A DNA stretch of 46,828 nt from Promethearchaeia archaeon (GTDB lineage: Archaea; Asgardarchaeota; Lokiarchaeia; Sigyniarchaeales; SOKP01), in contig JAHQWL010000035.1 of the NCBI GenBank assembly GCA_029856155.1, positions 1 to 46,828 of the forward strand. The letters are read 5' to 3'. This document shows, piece after piece, positions 9,284 to 18,719 of this stretch (its first letter is position 1; each line of letters starts with the position of its first letter). The notes under the pieces are model-generated. The model saw only the letters and a program-made list of their open reading frames with translations, searched no databases and was not told where the DNA came from. The translations under genes were made by a program, and so were the position numbers.

Positions 9284-9808
9284 TTAAGTTCTTGAGTCAA
9301 TTATTCGACGGGTTAACTCTGTAAAAGATTCGTCAACATTAATCCCAGTCTTAGCAGAAGTTTCTATATAAATACTGCCCTCATTTTCTGCGAATGAACG
9401 AGCTTCATCTCGATCAATCACTACGCCAACGTCTTCCATTAAATCTGCCTTATTCCCAATCAAAACAAATGGAATGTTCTCACCAGCGAATTGGCGAATC
9501 TCAGTAAGCCACTTCCTTGTTTCTGTGTATGTCTGCTCTCGAGTTAAGTCAAAGACTAACAATGCTCCCGCTGCCCCTTTGTAAAATGTACTACGGATAA
9601 ACTCAAATCTCTGCTGTCCTCCAATATCCCATATAGAAAGTGTTGCTATTTCACCTTGTCTGAATTCTACATCTTTAGTTAATATATCTACGCCAACAGT
9701 CAATTTATAATTTGCTTGGAACCTGTTTTTGATGAATCTCTGAACAAGACTAGTCTTTCCCACAGCAGCTGCTCCAGTTAATAATACTTTTAGTTTAAAA
9801 CTTGACAT
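9284..9808 (-). CDS. Rab/Ras-like small GTPase
   Basis: A 174-residue single-domain GTPase with all five G motifs: P-loop GAAAVGKTS (12-20), switch I threonine T37 in LTVGVD, WDIGGQ (60-65), NKAD (119-122) and ETSAK (149-153). The ETSAK and NKAD forms and the overall spacing are Rab/Ras-like. The glutamine needed for hydrolysis is present, but the usual DTAGQ is DIGGQ. The C-terminus ends in DSRT without a cysteine, so prenyl anchoring is not expected. In Asgard archaea such GTPases are numerous and thought to regulate membrane or cytoskeletal processes; the role of this one is unknown. The gene looks slightly richer in GC than its neighbours. It is convergent with aspartokinase. Confidence 0.92.
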   Translation of the reverse strand: MSSFKLKVLLTGAAAVGKTSLVQRFIKNRFQANYKLTVGVDILTKDVEFRQGEIATLSIWDIGGQQRFEFIRSTFYKGAAGALLVFDLTREQTYTETRKWLTEIRQFAGENIPFVLIGNKADLMEDVGVVIDRDEARSFAENEGSIYIETSAKTGINVDESFTELTRRIIDSRT

Positions 9809-10053
9809 AAAGCTTCACTCACGTCGATTTTTACAATCTTTTAATTTTATTTTTTAATTGTGTATATAAATAAATATTATAAATGGTATTTAAGAATTTA
9901 TTTAATTTATTAATATGGACTAAATTAAAGATAAAATAAATTCTGAATTTAAATATTTTTACATAAAGTCAAAATGATTTATATTCATTTCTATGCTTTT
10001 TAAATCATATAAAAAGAAAAAAAATTTAATTGGATAATTCTGATGAACAATTT

Positions 10054-12009
10054 TTACCTTTTGGGGATTACTTTATATTCTTTTAAGCTAGGAAAATAAT
10101 CAAGATTTAAGTGAGGAAAATACATTGCCTCAGCGTATTCTTTTTGAAAGCTTTTATCTACTGCAATTTCAATATATTGAATTTTCTTTAACAGTGTTTG
10201 TGCTTTATTTCGCAAATTTTTATTCAATAAACAGTGTTGTGCCCCTATCCCTGCAGCATTTCCTATCTGAAAAATTTTATCATCATTAATATCTGGAATC
10301 ATACCTATAAATTTTGCATTATTAGCATTAATATAATTCCCAAAAGCACCTGCTAAAAAGACTTGTTTAATTTTGAGATTACTCCCTAAATTATTTAAAA
10401 TAATCCTTGCTCCAGCATAAAACGCTGCTTTTGCCATTTGGATTTGTCTAACATCATTTTGGCTAATTGTTATATCTTTATCTAAAGAAGTTTCCTCGTT
10501 TTTGACAATAATAAATTCTATATTTTTATCTTTTTTAATGAATCTTTCATGATCCATAATTTCTCGATTGAAATTACCACTTCTAGTAATAATTTTAGAT
10601 TTTAACATCTCCGCTATTACATCAACTAATCCAGAACCGCAGATACCAATTGGTTTCTTATTTTTGATTGTTGTAAAAGAAACATTAAAATTTTTAGGAT
10701 TAATTTTAATTTTATCAATCGCACCCGATGCGGCTCTCATCCCATCACCAATATGAGCTCCTTCTAGAGCAGAACCTGCCGCACACGATCCTACTGCTAA
10801 AATCTTACGATTTCCTATTATAATTTCACCATTAGTACCGATATCAATTGCTAAAGTAATCTCTTTTTCATTAAAGATACGCGACGAGAGAATTACACCG
10901 ATAGTATCGGCTCCGACAAAACCCGCAATTAAAGGTGATGTATATACGTTTCCAGTTTTTAAAATATTAAGATTTAGACTTTTTGCTTTAATATTCAAAT
11001 TCTTTTGAATAATGGGAATAAATGGACTTAACCCTATATTAACAGGATTTAATCCTAAAAAAATGTGATGCATAACAGAATTTCCTACAACACTAGCTTC
11101 ATAGATTTGAGAAGGGTGAATCTTTGCTTTATTACATACGTTTAAAATTATTTCATTTAAATCATTTATTACAGCAGAATTTAATTTCTGAAGATTTTCT
11201 TCATTATCTTTTATAAAAGTTAATCGTGTTATTAAATCCTCTCCATAGGCAGTTTGACTATTCAATTTTGAATCAACAGCATAAATTTTACCGTTATTCA
11301 AATTCATTAGATACCCAACAATTGTGGTAGTCCCAATATCAAAAGCGATTCCAAAATTCTCTTCAAGCGTATTACCTGGCTCACAAGTGATAACATTAGT
11401 ATTATTCCATAAAACTAAAGTGATCTTGTATTGATTTTCTCTTAGAAGAGTCGGTATATCATTTAGAACGTTATAATCTATCTCAATTTCATCATTTCTC
11501 TTTAAATTCAGACTTTTAGACAAAATAGCTGATTCAATTCTTTCAAAATCAGCAATCGGTTCCTCTAATGACGGTTTTTTTACTTCAATAAAAATCTTTG
11601 TGATAGCTGGTTTAATTTCAATACCTTTACTGATCCCTGACACTAAAATATTAAAATCTTCAAGTAAAAGTTCACGGGGCAAAAATACACGAAATTGCGG
11701 GGCTTGAAGTGTTTCAAGATTTTTTTTTTTTTTAATATCAATTTTTGATTGACAAGCGAGACGCCATCCATCTTCAATTTCATTATTACTCAAAAAAATT
11801 TTTTCAGAAGAAGTGGGATTATTCAAATACTCATTACCCCGTTGAATTAAGACTTTACATTTTCCACAGGTCCCTAAACCTCCACATATCGAACTTATTG
11901 GCACATTTAATTCTGAAAGAATTTCATAAAGTGAGTAATCATCTGAAAAAATCACTCTTCTTGAAATTGGTTCAAAATCAATAATAATATTTCCGTTTTT
12001 TGTTTTCAT
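10054..12009 (-). CDS. RACo-type activator: [2Fe-2S] ferredoxin domain fused to ASKHA ATPase (COG3894)
   Basis: The N-terminal ~100 residues are a plant-type [2Fe-2S] ferredoxin with Cys42, Cys48, Cys51 and Cys86 in ICGGLGTCGKCKV and WRLACQ. The remainder is an ASKHA-fold ATPase/DUF4445 region with GIAFDIGTTTIVGYLMNL near residue 228, a second phosphate motif AIDIGTNGEI, and GNSVMHH, GSALEGAHIGDGMRAA and FLAGAFGNYI. This is the build of reductive activators of corrinoid proteins, which restore Co(I) in methyltransferase systems at the cost of ATP. The 651-residue length fits. No corrinoid protein or methyltransferase is nearby, so the client is unknown and probably encoded elsewhere. The ATG at 12009 starts directly before the ferredoxin domain. 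Confidence 0.88.
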   Translation of the reverse strand: MKTKNGNIIIDFEPISRRVIFSDDYSLYEILSELNVPISSICGGLGTCGKCKVLIQRGNEYLNNPTSSEKIFLSNNEIEDGWRLACQSKIDIKKKKNLETLQAPQFRVFLPRELLLEDFNILVSGISKGIEIKPAITKIFIEVKKPSLEEPIADFERIESAILSKSLNLKRNDEIEIDYNVLNDIPTLLRENQYKITLVLWNNTNVITCEPGNTLEENFGIAFDIGTTTIVGYLMNLNNGKIYAVDSKLNSQTAYGEDLITRLTFIKDNEENLQKLNSAVINDLNEIILNVCNKAKIHPSQIYEASVVGNSVMHHIFLGLNPVNIGLSPFIPIIQKNLNIKAKSLNLNILKTGNVYTSPLIAGFVGADTIGVILSSRIFNEKEITLAIDIGTNGEIIIGNRKILAVGSCAAGSALEGAHIGDGMRAASGAIDKIKINPKNFNVSFTTIKNKKPIGICGSGLVDVIAEMLKSKIITRSGNFNREIMDHERFIKKDKNIEFIIVKNEETSLDKDITISQNDVRQIQMAKAAFYAGARIILNNLGSNLKIKQVFLAGAFGNYINANNAKFIGMIPDINDDKIFQIGNAAGIGAQHCLLNKNLRNKAQTLLKKIQYIEIAVDKSFQKEYAEAMYFPHLNLDYFPSLKEYKVIPKR

Positions 12010-12200
12010 ATTTTAGGTTCATTGATGCTTATAATTTTTTTTTGAAATTTTGAATTCAATATTATAGTAGATTCAAAATTATGTATCGTTTTCATTAAAT
12101 TAGTTAAAATAATAATCACGATATAAAAAGTTTAATTACTTAGTGAGGATAAATTAAAGTAAGAAAAGTGTTTGCATTTTTTTTTTCAAATTACAGTTAG

Positions 12201-15200
12201 GTGGCTTTATTTAAATTGCAAAATCCAGAAGATTTAGCACAAGAAGCTTTAAAATTTTTAGAACTCGCTCAGAATTTTGAAGTAGAGAAAGATGTCGAAA
12301 AAGCTATTTCAAATTACCAAAAAGCAGCCGATCTTCTTAAGCAGAGTGGGTTTTTAATGCATAGAATCCAAGAGATTTATGATAGGATTGGTGAATTGAA
12401 GGATTTTATCCACAAAGAAACATTATATCAACGAGTTCAATCTCAAGCTCAAATTGAACAATTACAAGATCAAGCATTTAATTTATTAGAAGGCGCAAAG
12501 AAAATGGAATTTGACGGTTTTTTTGAAGATGCTATTCAACAATATTTATCCGCTGTCAATTTATTAGTTCAAGCTGGATGGTCTGAAACTCAACTAGAAA
12601 ATATAAAATCAAAAATTACTATGCTCAAAAGAGATTTAAAGCAACAGAAAACTATTCCACAATCTCAGGAGCAGGAAGTTGAATTGGAACAAAAAATACC
12701 TACAGTATTGCCAGATGAGAGACCTCAAGTTGTTGGGATTTTTGGACAAAAAAGCAGTGTTGAAAAAGCAGAAATTATAGATAAATTTCGAGTACAGAAA
12801 AAACATGAAGAAGATATACAAAATCAAGCTTTTGCTCATATCGATGCTGCTAAAATGTTTGAAAAAGATAAGAAATTTGATAACGCGATAATGAATTATG
12901 AAAGAGCTATTGAATTACTAGAATCTATCGGTTGGGACGTTCAAACTCAAAATATTCAAATATTAATTGAAAAACTTAAAAATGATAAAGCATATTACGA
13001 GTCTCTTCAAGATCAGCAAAAGCAAGAATCATTAGTATCAGCAACTGGCATTGAGAAACAGAAATTTGTTTTAAAAAAAGAAGCAGAGATGAAAAAAGAA
13101 AAATTGATTGAATTTGAAGCGAAAAAACAACATGATGAACAAATTCAAATGAGAGCATTTAATCTAATAGATATTGGAAATAGACTTGAAAGAGAAAAAA
13201 ATTATGAATCAGCAATCGAAAAATTGAATGAAGCAGTTCAACTTCTTGAATCGATAGAATGGGATTCATATGTCCAGCCAATTATGAGTTTAATTGATGG
13301 TATAAAAGGTAAACAAAAAAGAGAACTAGCTGCTGACCATTTAAAAGAAAGAAGACAAAAGGATTTAATGATTCTTCAAGATTCAATCTATAAAAAACAA
13401 AAAGAACAAGTAACCCAATCAGCAAAAGAATTAGATACAAAGAGAAAAGAGTTTGAAGTGAAAAGAAGCGACGAAGTACTGAAAGAAGAAAAGCTTTTCA
13501 TATTCTTAGATAAAGCAGATGAAATTTTAAAAGCAAAAAACTTCGATGACGCCATAAAAGAATACAATAAGGCTTTAGAAATACTCACAGAATTAGGCTC
13601 CGGTTGGGAAGCTTATAAATCAATGATCAAGAACACAATTTCAAATATAGAAAATCTGAAGCATAGTCAGCTTACTAAAGAATATGAAGAACAAAAGAAA
13701 GTAGAAGAAAGGAGACGAGAAGAATTAGCATTTCAAAATCAAATTGCTAATCTTTTAAATAAAGAACGAGATCGCTTAAAAAAGAAAGAAATTGTTGTCA
13801 AAGACACTGAAAAAGAAATTAAATTTTTTGAACATCGTAAAAATATCGCATTTGAATTATTAGATTCTGCGATAGATTCCTTAAAAAAAGGGAACTATGA
13901 AGATACTATTTTAGCATATCAAAATGCAGCTAATGTTTTTGCTGAAATACAATGGACAGAGGAAATTCCATTAATTGAAAATTCGATAAGAGAAGTTGAA
14001 GATTTACAACGACAGCAAAATATAGAAAAACAAAAAAAACTAAAAGATGCGATAGAGAGAGAAAAAAATGAGGAAAAATTCCAAAAACAAATTTCAAAAT
14101 ATTTGCAACAAGAACGCGAAAAATTGAAGAAAAAAGAAATTGAATTAATAGAGCGTGAAAAAAGTACACGATATCGTGAGGAAAGAAGAGAAGCAGGCTT
14201 TAAATTATTAGAACAAGCACAAGAGAATGTAAAACAAAACAATTTTGATGAAGCAATTGAGATACTTCAATATACGATTAACTTTTTTGCTGATATTGAA
14301 TGGCAAAATGAAATCACTCTTATTCAAAATTCTATTGTAGAAATTGAAAATAGAAAAAGAGAAGCAGAATTACAAAATCAGATCAAATTACAAGCGGAAT
14401 TAGAACGTGAAAAACGAGAAAAGACATTTCAAGAACTCATCACAAAAGAAATGAAGACTCAGCGCGAAAAATTTATGGAAAGAAAAATTATTTCAAGAGA
14501 AAGAGAAAAAGAACTTTCCTATCGTGAAGAAAAGAAGAAGGAAGCATTCGATTTACTAGAAAAAGCTCAAGATTTTGTTTCTCACAGAAAATTTGATGAG
14601 GCACTTGAAATATATTATAATGTGGCAAATTTATTCGCTCAGATTCAATGGGTTGATGAAATTTCAGTAATCCAAGAAGCAATCAATAATATTGAAAATA
14701 GAAAAAGAGATAATGAATTAAATAAACAAAAGATCCTACAAAAGGCAATTAAGAAAGAAACTGAAGATAAAGCATTCATTGATCAAATAAGATACCAAAG
14801 AGAAAGAGAGAAAGCAGATTTTTTGAAAGAAAAAGAGTTAATAGAACAACAAAAGCATATATCTGCCCAGAATTTAGCAAAACAGCAAGAAGGATTTAGT
14901 TTAATTGAAGATGGAGACATAGTTTTAGAAGCAGAAAATTTTGATGAAGCAATAAATAATTATAGAAAAGCAATAGAACTTTTAAAGGATATTGGCTGGG
15001 GAGAAGGATATTTAAAATTACTACGCGATACAATTCAAACAATTACAATGAAGAAAAAGGAAAGAGAAAAAGAAAAACAATTAGAATTTGAAGCGTCATT
15101 AAAACGTCAAAAAGAGGATGATATCTTTCAGAAGAAAATCCATGAAAATATGCAGATAGAAAAAGAAAGATTAAAAGCTAAAGAAATTGAATTACAGAAA

Positions 15201-18200
15201 AGAGAAGATCTCGCAAAAAGTATGGAGATTCGCAAGTTAGAGGCTTTCAAAATAATGGATGAAGCTGTACTTTTATTGAATAACGGTGAATATGATAAAT
15301 CAACTGAGAGATATCATCAAGCTGAATTAATATTGAATGAAATCAATTTTCCAACTATAGCTATTAGAGAAATGATTCAAAAGATTCAAGAAAAAAAAAG
15401 AGAAGAAGATTTGAATAAATTTAAGGACTTAGAGAACAAATCAAGAAGAGAACAAGAAGAATTGCTATTTCAGCAACAGGTTTTGGAGAAGATAAACCTA
15501 GAAGAACATAAAATGAGAGAGAAACAAGGTCAATTATTAAAAAAAGAACAATTAAAGATAATTCATGAACAGAAAAAGCAAGAAGCATTTAACAAATTGG
15601 AGGAAGCACAAAGACAAATAGAAAAAGGAAAGTTTAATGAGGCAATTGGTTTGTATCGAGAAGCAAGAGAAATTTTTGTGGAGATTCAATGGGAGGGAGA
15701 AATAGAATTAATTCAAAATTCTATTGTAGAAATTGAAAACAAAAAGCGACAGGCAGAACTAAAAAAACAGACAGAACTAAAAGCTGCGTTAGAAAAGGAA
15801 AAAGAAGAAAACTTGTTTCAGCAAAAAATTACTGATGAAATGAAAACACAAAGAGAAGAATTACAGAAAACAGAGATTACACTTAGAGAATTAGAAAAAG
15901 AACTTGCGTATCGTGAGAAAAGGAAAGAGGATGCATTTAAATCATTAGAAAAAGCTCAAAATTATCTTACAGAGGGAAAATTTGATGATGCAATCGAAAT
16001 TTACCACGATGTAGCTAATATTTTTGCGCAAATTCAATGGATTGATGAAATTCCAATAATAAACCAAGCAATTCAAGATATTGAAGACAAAAAAAGAGAA
16101 AAAGATTTCTTAAAACAGAAAACAATTCAGGAAGCTATCGAAGTAGAAAAACAAAACAATGCTTTTATGGAACAGATTAATCTTCTGAGGGAGAGTGAAG
16201 AAGTTAAATCATTGGAACAAAGAGAATTAATCCAAAAAAAAGAACTGGTTACAGAACAAAATTTATCTATACAACAAGATGCGTTTAAATTAATTAATGA
16301 GGGTTACACATTACTTAGTCAAAAAAGTTATGACAAGGCAATGCAAAATTATCAAAACGCAATAAAACTTCTAACTGAAATTGGGTGGACAAGTGATTAT
16401 TTAATATTACTTCAAGATACAATTAAAACAATTGAAGTTAGAAAAAGAGAAATTGAACAACAGAAAGAATTAAAACTTGAATCACTGAAGCAGCAACAAA
16501 AAGAAGAATTACATTTTCAACAAAAAATTACTGATAGCATGCGAAGAGAACAAGAAAGATTAAAAACTAAAGAAATTGAGATTCAAAAACAGGAAAAATT
16601 ATTGCAATTAAAGGAGAAACGTAAAATAGAAGCATTTGATCTAATGGATGCAGGGGAAAAATATTTTAATAAGAAGCAGTATCCTGGAGCAATTGAAAAA
16701 TATCGTCAAGCAGAGTTATTTTTAAATGAAATTGGATTTCCAACTAATGCAGTAAGAGAAATGATTCACAAAATTCAAGAGAAAAACAAAGAAGAATGGA
16801 TTGCTAAACAAAAGGTTTTGGAGCTTAAACTTGAAAAAGAAAAAGAAGAATCAAAATTTCAACGAAAAATAGCTGAGAGTATAAGAATAAGGGATATGAA
16901 AATGAAATCTAAGCAAGAAGAAATTAATAGACAAAGAGAAGCTCAAGCTTATATGGAAAAAAGAAAAGAGGAAGCATTTAATCTTCTTGAAGATGCCGAA
17001 ATTTACATGAATCAATCGCAATATGATAAATCTCTTGAATATTATTATGCCGCTGAATTAATTTTAAATGAAATTGCTTTCCCAACAGATTCAATAAGAG
17101 AATTAATTCTTAAAGTTCAAGAGAAAAAACGCGAACATCAACTGGCAAAGCAAAAAGAATTAGAACAAAGCATGCAAAGAGAACGAGAAGAGTGGATTTT
17201 CCATCAAAAAGTGGCAGATAATTTACAGATTAAAAAAGAACGTTTGAAAACCAAAGAATTAGAAATATTGAAGAAGGAACAACTGAAAACAAAGCTAGAA
17301 GAAAGAAAAGAACAAGCTTTTAAGATTTTAGAAGAGGGAGAACGCTTTCTAAAAGAACAAAAGTATGATAATGCAATAGTTTGTTATAGAAGAGCAGGAA
17401 TTATTTTGAATGAATTACAATTTCCAACTGATTCTATAAATAATACTATATTTAGGATAAAAAAAATACAAAATCAAAAGGAAGAAGACGAAAATCTAAA
17501 GTATCAAAAAGAACTGGAAAAATTAGAAGAAGAAAAAGCGTTAAAAGCTCTTATTGAAGAGAGAAAGAGGCAAGAAAAAGAAAAAAGAGAGGCACAACAA
17601 TTAGCACTGAAAGAACGAGAAAAGGTTATCCAAGAACAAATGAGTGTAAGAGAATCAGCATACTCTCTATTAGAAGAAGCTGGAAAGTCTCTGAAGCATC
17701 GTATTCCTAAGTATAATGAAGCAATTTCACTTTATATTCAAGCAAGGCATATCTTAGAAGAAAATATTGGTTGGGAACCAGAAATAAAAAATTTAAATGT
17801 GTTAATAAAAGATTTACAGCAAGAACAAGCAAATTTTCTTGAAAAGAAAAAATTAGAGGAGCAAGCTCGCCTACAAAGACAAAATGAATATGCATTGTTT
17901 CAAGAAGAAGTGAAGAGAAGACGCTTAGAACAAGAAAAATCAAAACGAGAACAAGAAAAACAATATAGGAATTTAATTCTGAAACGTCAACAAGTTGATA
18001 AATTAAGAGATGATGGATTAAAACTTATTGATGAGGGTAAAAAATGGTCATCATATCATAATTTTGAAAAAGCGTATCAAAATTTCGACTCTGCGATAAG
18101 AAATTTCAAGGAAATTGGTTGGGATGAAGAAGTAAAATATATTGAAACTGAAATTAAAAATACAAAAATTTTAGAAGAAAGAGTTAAAAAGGAGGAACTT

Positions 18201-18584
18201 AGGATCCAATTAATTCAACAACAGTTAGAAAAACAAAGAACTTTAGAGGATAGTCGTAGAAAAGCTGAAGAAGCTAAATTAAAGCATACAATTGGAGAAG
18301 TTGGAGAATTAGCCGACGAAGTGCTAAGTTTAATTGAACAAGAAAGAAAAAGACAAAAATTAGCTGAAAAACAGCAAAAAAAGAAGATTAAAGATGAAGC
18401 AAAAGAGTTTCGTAAAGAGATGGGTGACTTAATAAAAATCAAACAAGAACTCATAGAGGAAATTGGAAAAAAAGAAAAAGAAAAAAGTAAATTCCAAGAG
18501 GAACTGCAGAAAGCCAAAGAAAGGGAAGAAGTTGATAATCTTAAAAGAATGATTAAAGAAACTGCTAAAAAAAAAAAAAGTTAA
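12201..18584 (+). CDS. Giant 2127-residue repeat protein with TPR/MIT-like helical modules and coiled-coil linkers
   Basis: I count about 18 copies of a module of roughly 55 residues with the pattern AF-x-LLE-x-A, eight variable residues, FDEAI-x-xY-x-xA, then a helix ending near IE-x-KRE. Modules are joined by ~60-residue charged coiled coils, giving a mean period near 116 residues. The first two helices resemble TPRs, while the three-helix length and the closing basic helix also resemble MIT domains, which in ESCRT systems bind short helical motifs. Two subtypes alternate (EIQW-type and NEI-x-FPT-type). Modules 7-10 and 11-14 are a block duplication. There is no signal peptide or membrane helix, so it is probably a cytosolic scaffold. 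The GTG start at 12201 is the first codon before module 1. The E1-like gene follows after 135 bp on the same strand. No named family is recognised. Confidence 0.85.
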   Translation: MALFKLQNPEDLAQEALKFLELAQNFEVEKDVEKAISNYQKAADLLKQSGFLMHRIQEIYDRIGELKDFIHKETLYQRVQSQAQIEQLQDQAFNLLEGAKKMEFDGFFEDAIQQYLSAVNLLVQAGWSETQLENIKSKITMLKRDLKQQKTIPQSQEQEVELEQKIPTVLPDERPQVVGIFGQKSSVEKAEIIDKFRVQKKHEEDIQNQAFAHIDAAKMFEKDKKFDNAIMNYERAIELLESIGWDVQTQNIQILIEKLKNDKAYYESLQDQQKQESLVSATGIEKQKFVLKKEAEMKKEKLIEFEAKKQHDEQIQMRAFNLIDIGNRLEREKNYESAIEKLNEAVQLLESIEWDSYVQPIMSLIDGIKGKQKRELAADHLKERRQKDLMILQDSIYKKQKEQVTQSAKELDTKRKEFEVKRSDEVLKEEKLFIFLDKADEILKAKNFDDAIKEYNKALEILTELGSGWEAYKSMIKNTISNIENLKHSQLTKEYEEQKKVEERRREELAFQNQIANLLNKERDRLKKKEIVVKDTEKEIKFFEHRKNIAFELLDSAIDSLKKGNYEDTILAYQNAANVFAEIQWTEEIPLIENSIREVEDLQRQQNIEKQKKLKDAIEREKNEEKFQKQISKYLQQEREKLKKKEIELIEREKSTRYREERREAGFKLLEQAQENVKQNNFDEAIEILQYTINFFADIEWQNEITLIQNSIVEIENRKREAELQNQIKLQAELEREKREKTFQELITKEMKTQREKFMERKIISREREKELSYREEKKKEAFDLLEKAQDFVSHRKFDEALEIYYNVANLFAQIQWVDEISVIQEAINNIENRKRDNELNKQKILQKAIKKETEDKAFIDQIRYQREREKADFLKEKELIEQQKHISAQNLAKQQEGFSLIEDGDIVLEAENFDEAINNYRKAIELLKDIGWGEGYLKLLRDTIQTITMKKKEREKEKQLEFEASLKRQKEDDIFQKKIHENMQIEKERLKAKEIELQKREDLAKSMEIRKLEAFKIMDEAVLLLNNGEYDKSTERYHQAELILNEINFPTIAIREMIQKIQEKKREEDLNKFKDLENKSRREQEELLFQQQVLEKINLEEHKMREKQGQLLKKEQLKIIHEQKKQEAFNKLEEAQRQIEKGKFNEAIGLYREAREIFVEIQWEGEIELIQNSIVEIENKKRQAELKKQTELKAALEKEKEENLFQQKITDEMKTQREELQKTEITLRELEKELAYREKRKEDAFKSLEKAQNYLTEGKFDDAIEIYHDVANIFAQIQWIDEIPIINQAIQDIEDKKREKDFLKQKTIQEAIEVEKQNNAFMEQINLLRESEEVKSLEQRELIQKKELVTEQNLSIQQDAFKLINEGYTLLSQKSYDKAMQNYQNAIKLLTEIGWTSDYLILLQDTIKTIEVRKREIEQQKELKLESLKQQQKEELHFQQKITDSMRREQERLKTKEIEIQKQEKLLQLKEKRKIEAFDLMDAGEKYFNKKQYPGAIEKYRQAELFLNEIGFPTNAVREMIHKIQEKNKEEWIAKQKVLELKLEKEKEESKFQRKIAESIRIRDMKMKSKQEEINRQREAQAYMEKRKEEAFNLLEDAEIYMNQSQYDKSLEYYYAAELILNEIAFPTDSIRELILKVQEKKREHQLAKQKELEQSMQREREEWIFHQKVADNLQIKKERLKTKELEILKKEQLKTKLEERKEQAFKILEEGERFLKEQKYDNAIVCYRRAGIILNELQFPTDSINNTIFRIKKIQNQKEEDENLKYQKELEKLEEEKALKALIEERKRQEKEKREAQQLALKEREKVIQEQMSVRESAYSLLEEAGKSLKHRIPKYNEAISLYIQARHILEENIGWEPEIKNLNVLIKDLQQEQANFLEKKKLEEQARLQRQNEYALFQEEVKRRRLEQEKSKREQEKQYRNLILKRQQVDKLRDDGLKLIDEGKKWSSYHNFEKAYQNFDSAIRNFKEIGWDEEVKYIETEIKNTKILEERVKKEELRIQLIQQQLEKQRTLEDSRRKAEEAKLKHTIGEVGELADEVLSLIEQERKRQKLAEKQQKKKIKDEAKEFRKEMGDLIKIKQELIEEIGKKEKEKSKFQEELQKAKEREEVDNLKRMIKETAKKKKS
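14196..16973 (+). repeat. Tandem 1389-bp block duplication inside the giant repeat gene
   Basis: Modules 7-10 (14196-15584) and modules 11-14 (15585-16973) correspond one to one. Both blocks share IQNSIVEIEN in the first module, EMKTQRE in the first linker, ANxFAQIQW in the second module, DTIxTI in the third and a FPTxAxREMIxKIQEK ending in the fourth. The phenylalanine opening modules 7, 11 and 15 falls at 14199, 15588 and 16977, so each block is exactly 463 codons. The DNA has diverged, so the duplication is old. Confidence 0.85.
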
Positions 18585-18719
18585 AAATCATCATCTAAAA
18601 AATAATAATAACTATTTATCCAAATTATTTTCTTATTATTTGTAATAAACGACTAAAAGAGTTTAAATTTAGATCTTGAAATATAAATATTATATTAATT
18701 AAAAATAGCGTTTTTTAAA

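Noticed and set aside
9130..9324. 64-codon plus-strand frame across the end of aspartokinase
   Set aside because: It overlaps two well-supported genes in another frame and has no family features.
12636..18517. Several 60-107 codon antisense frames inside the giant repeat gene
   Set aside because: They are phenylalanine/leucine/serine-rich because they read the complement of lysine/glutamate-rich repeats, and they recur with the repeat period.
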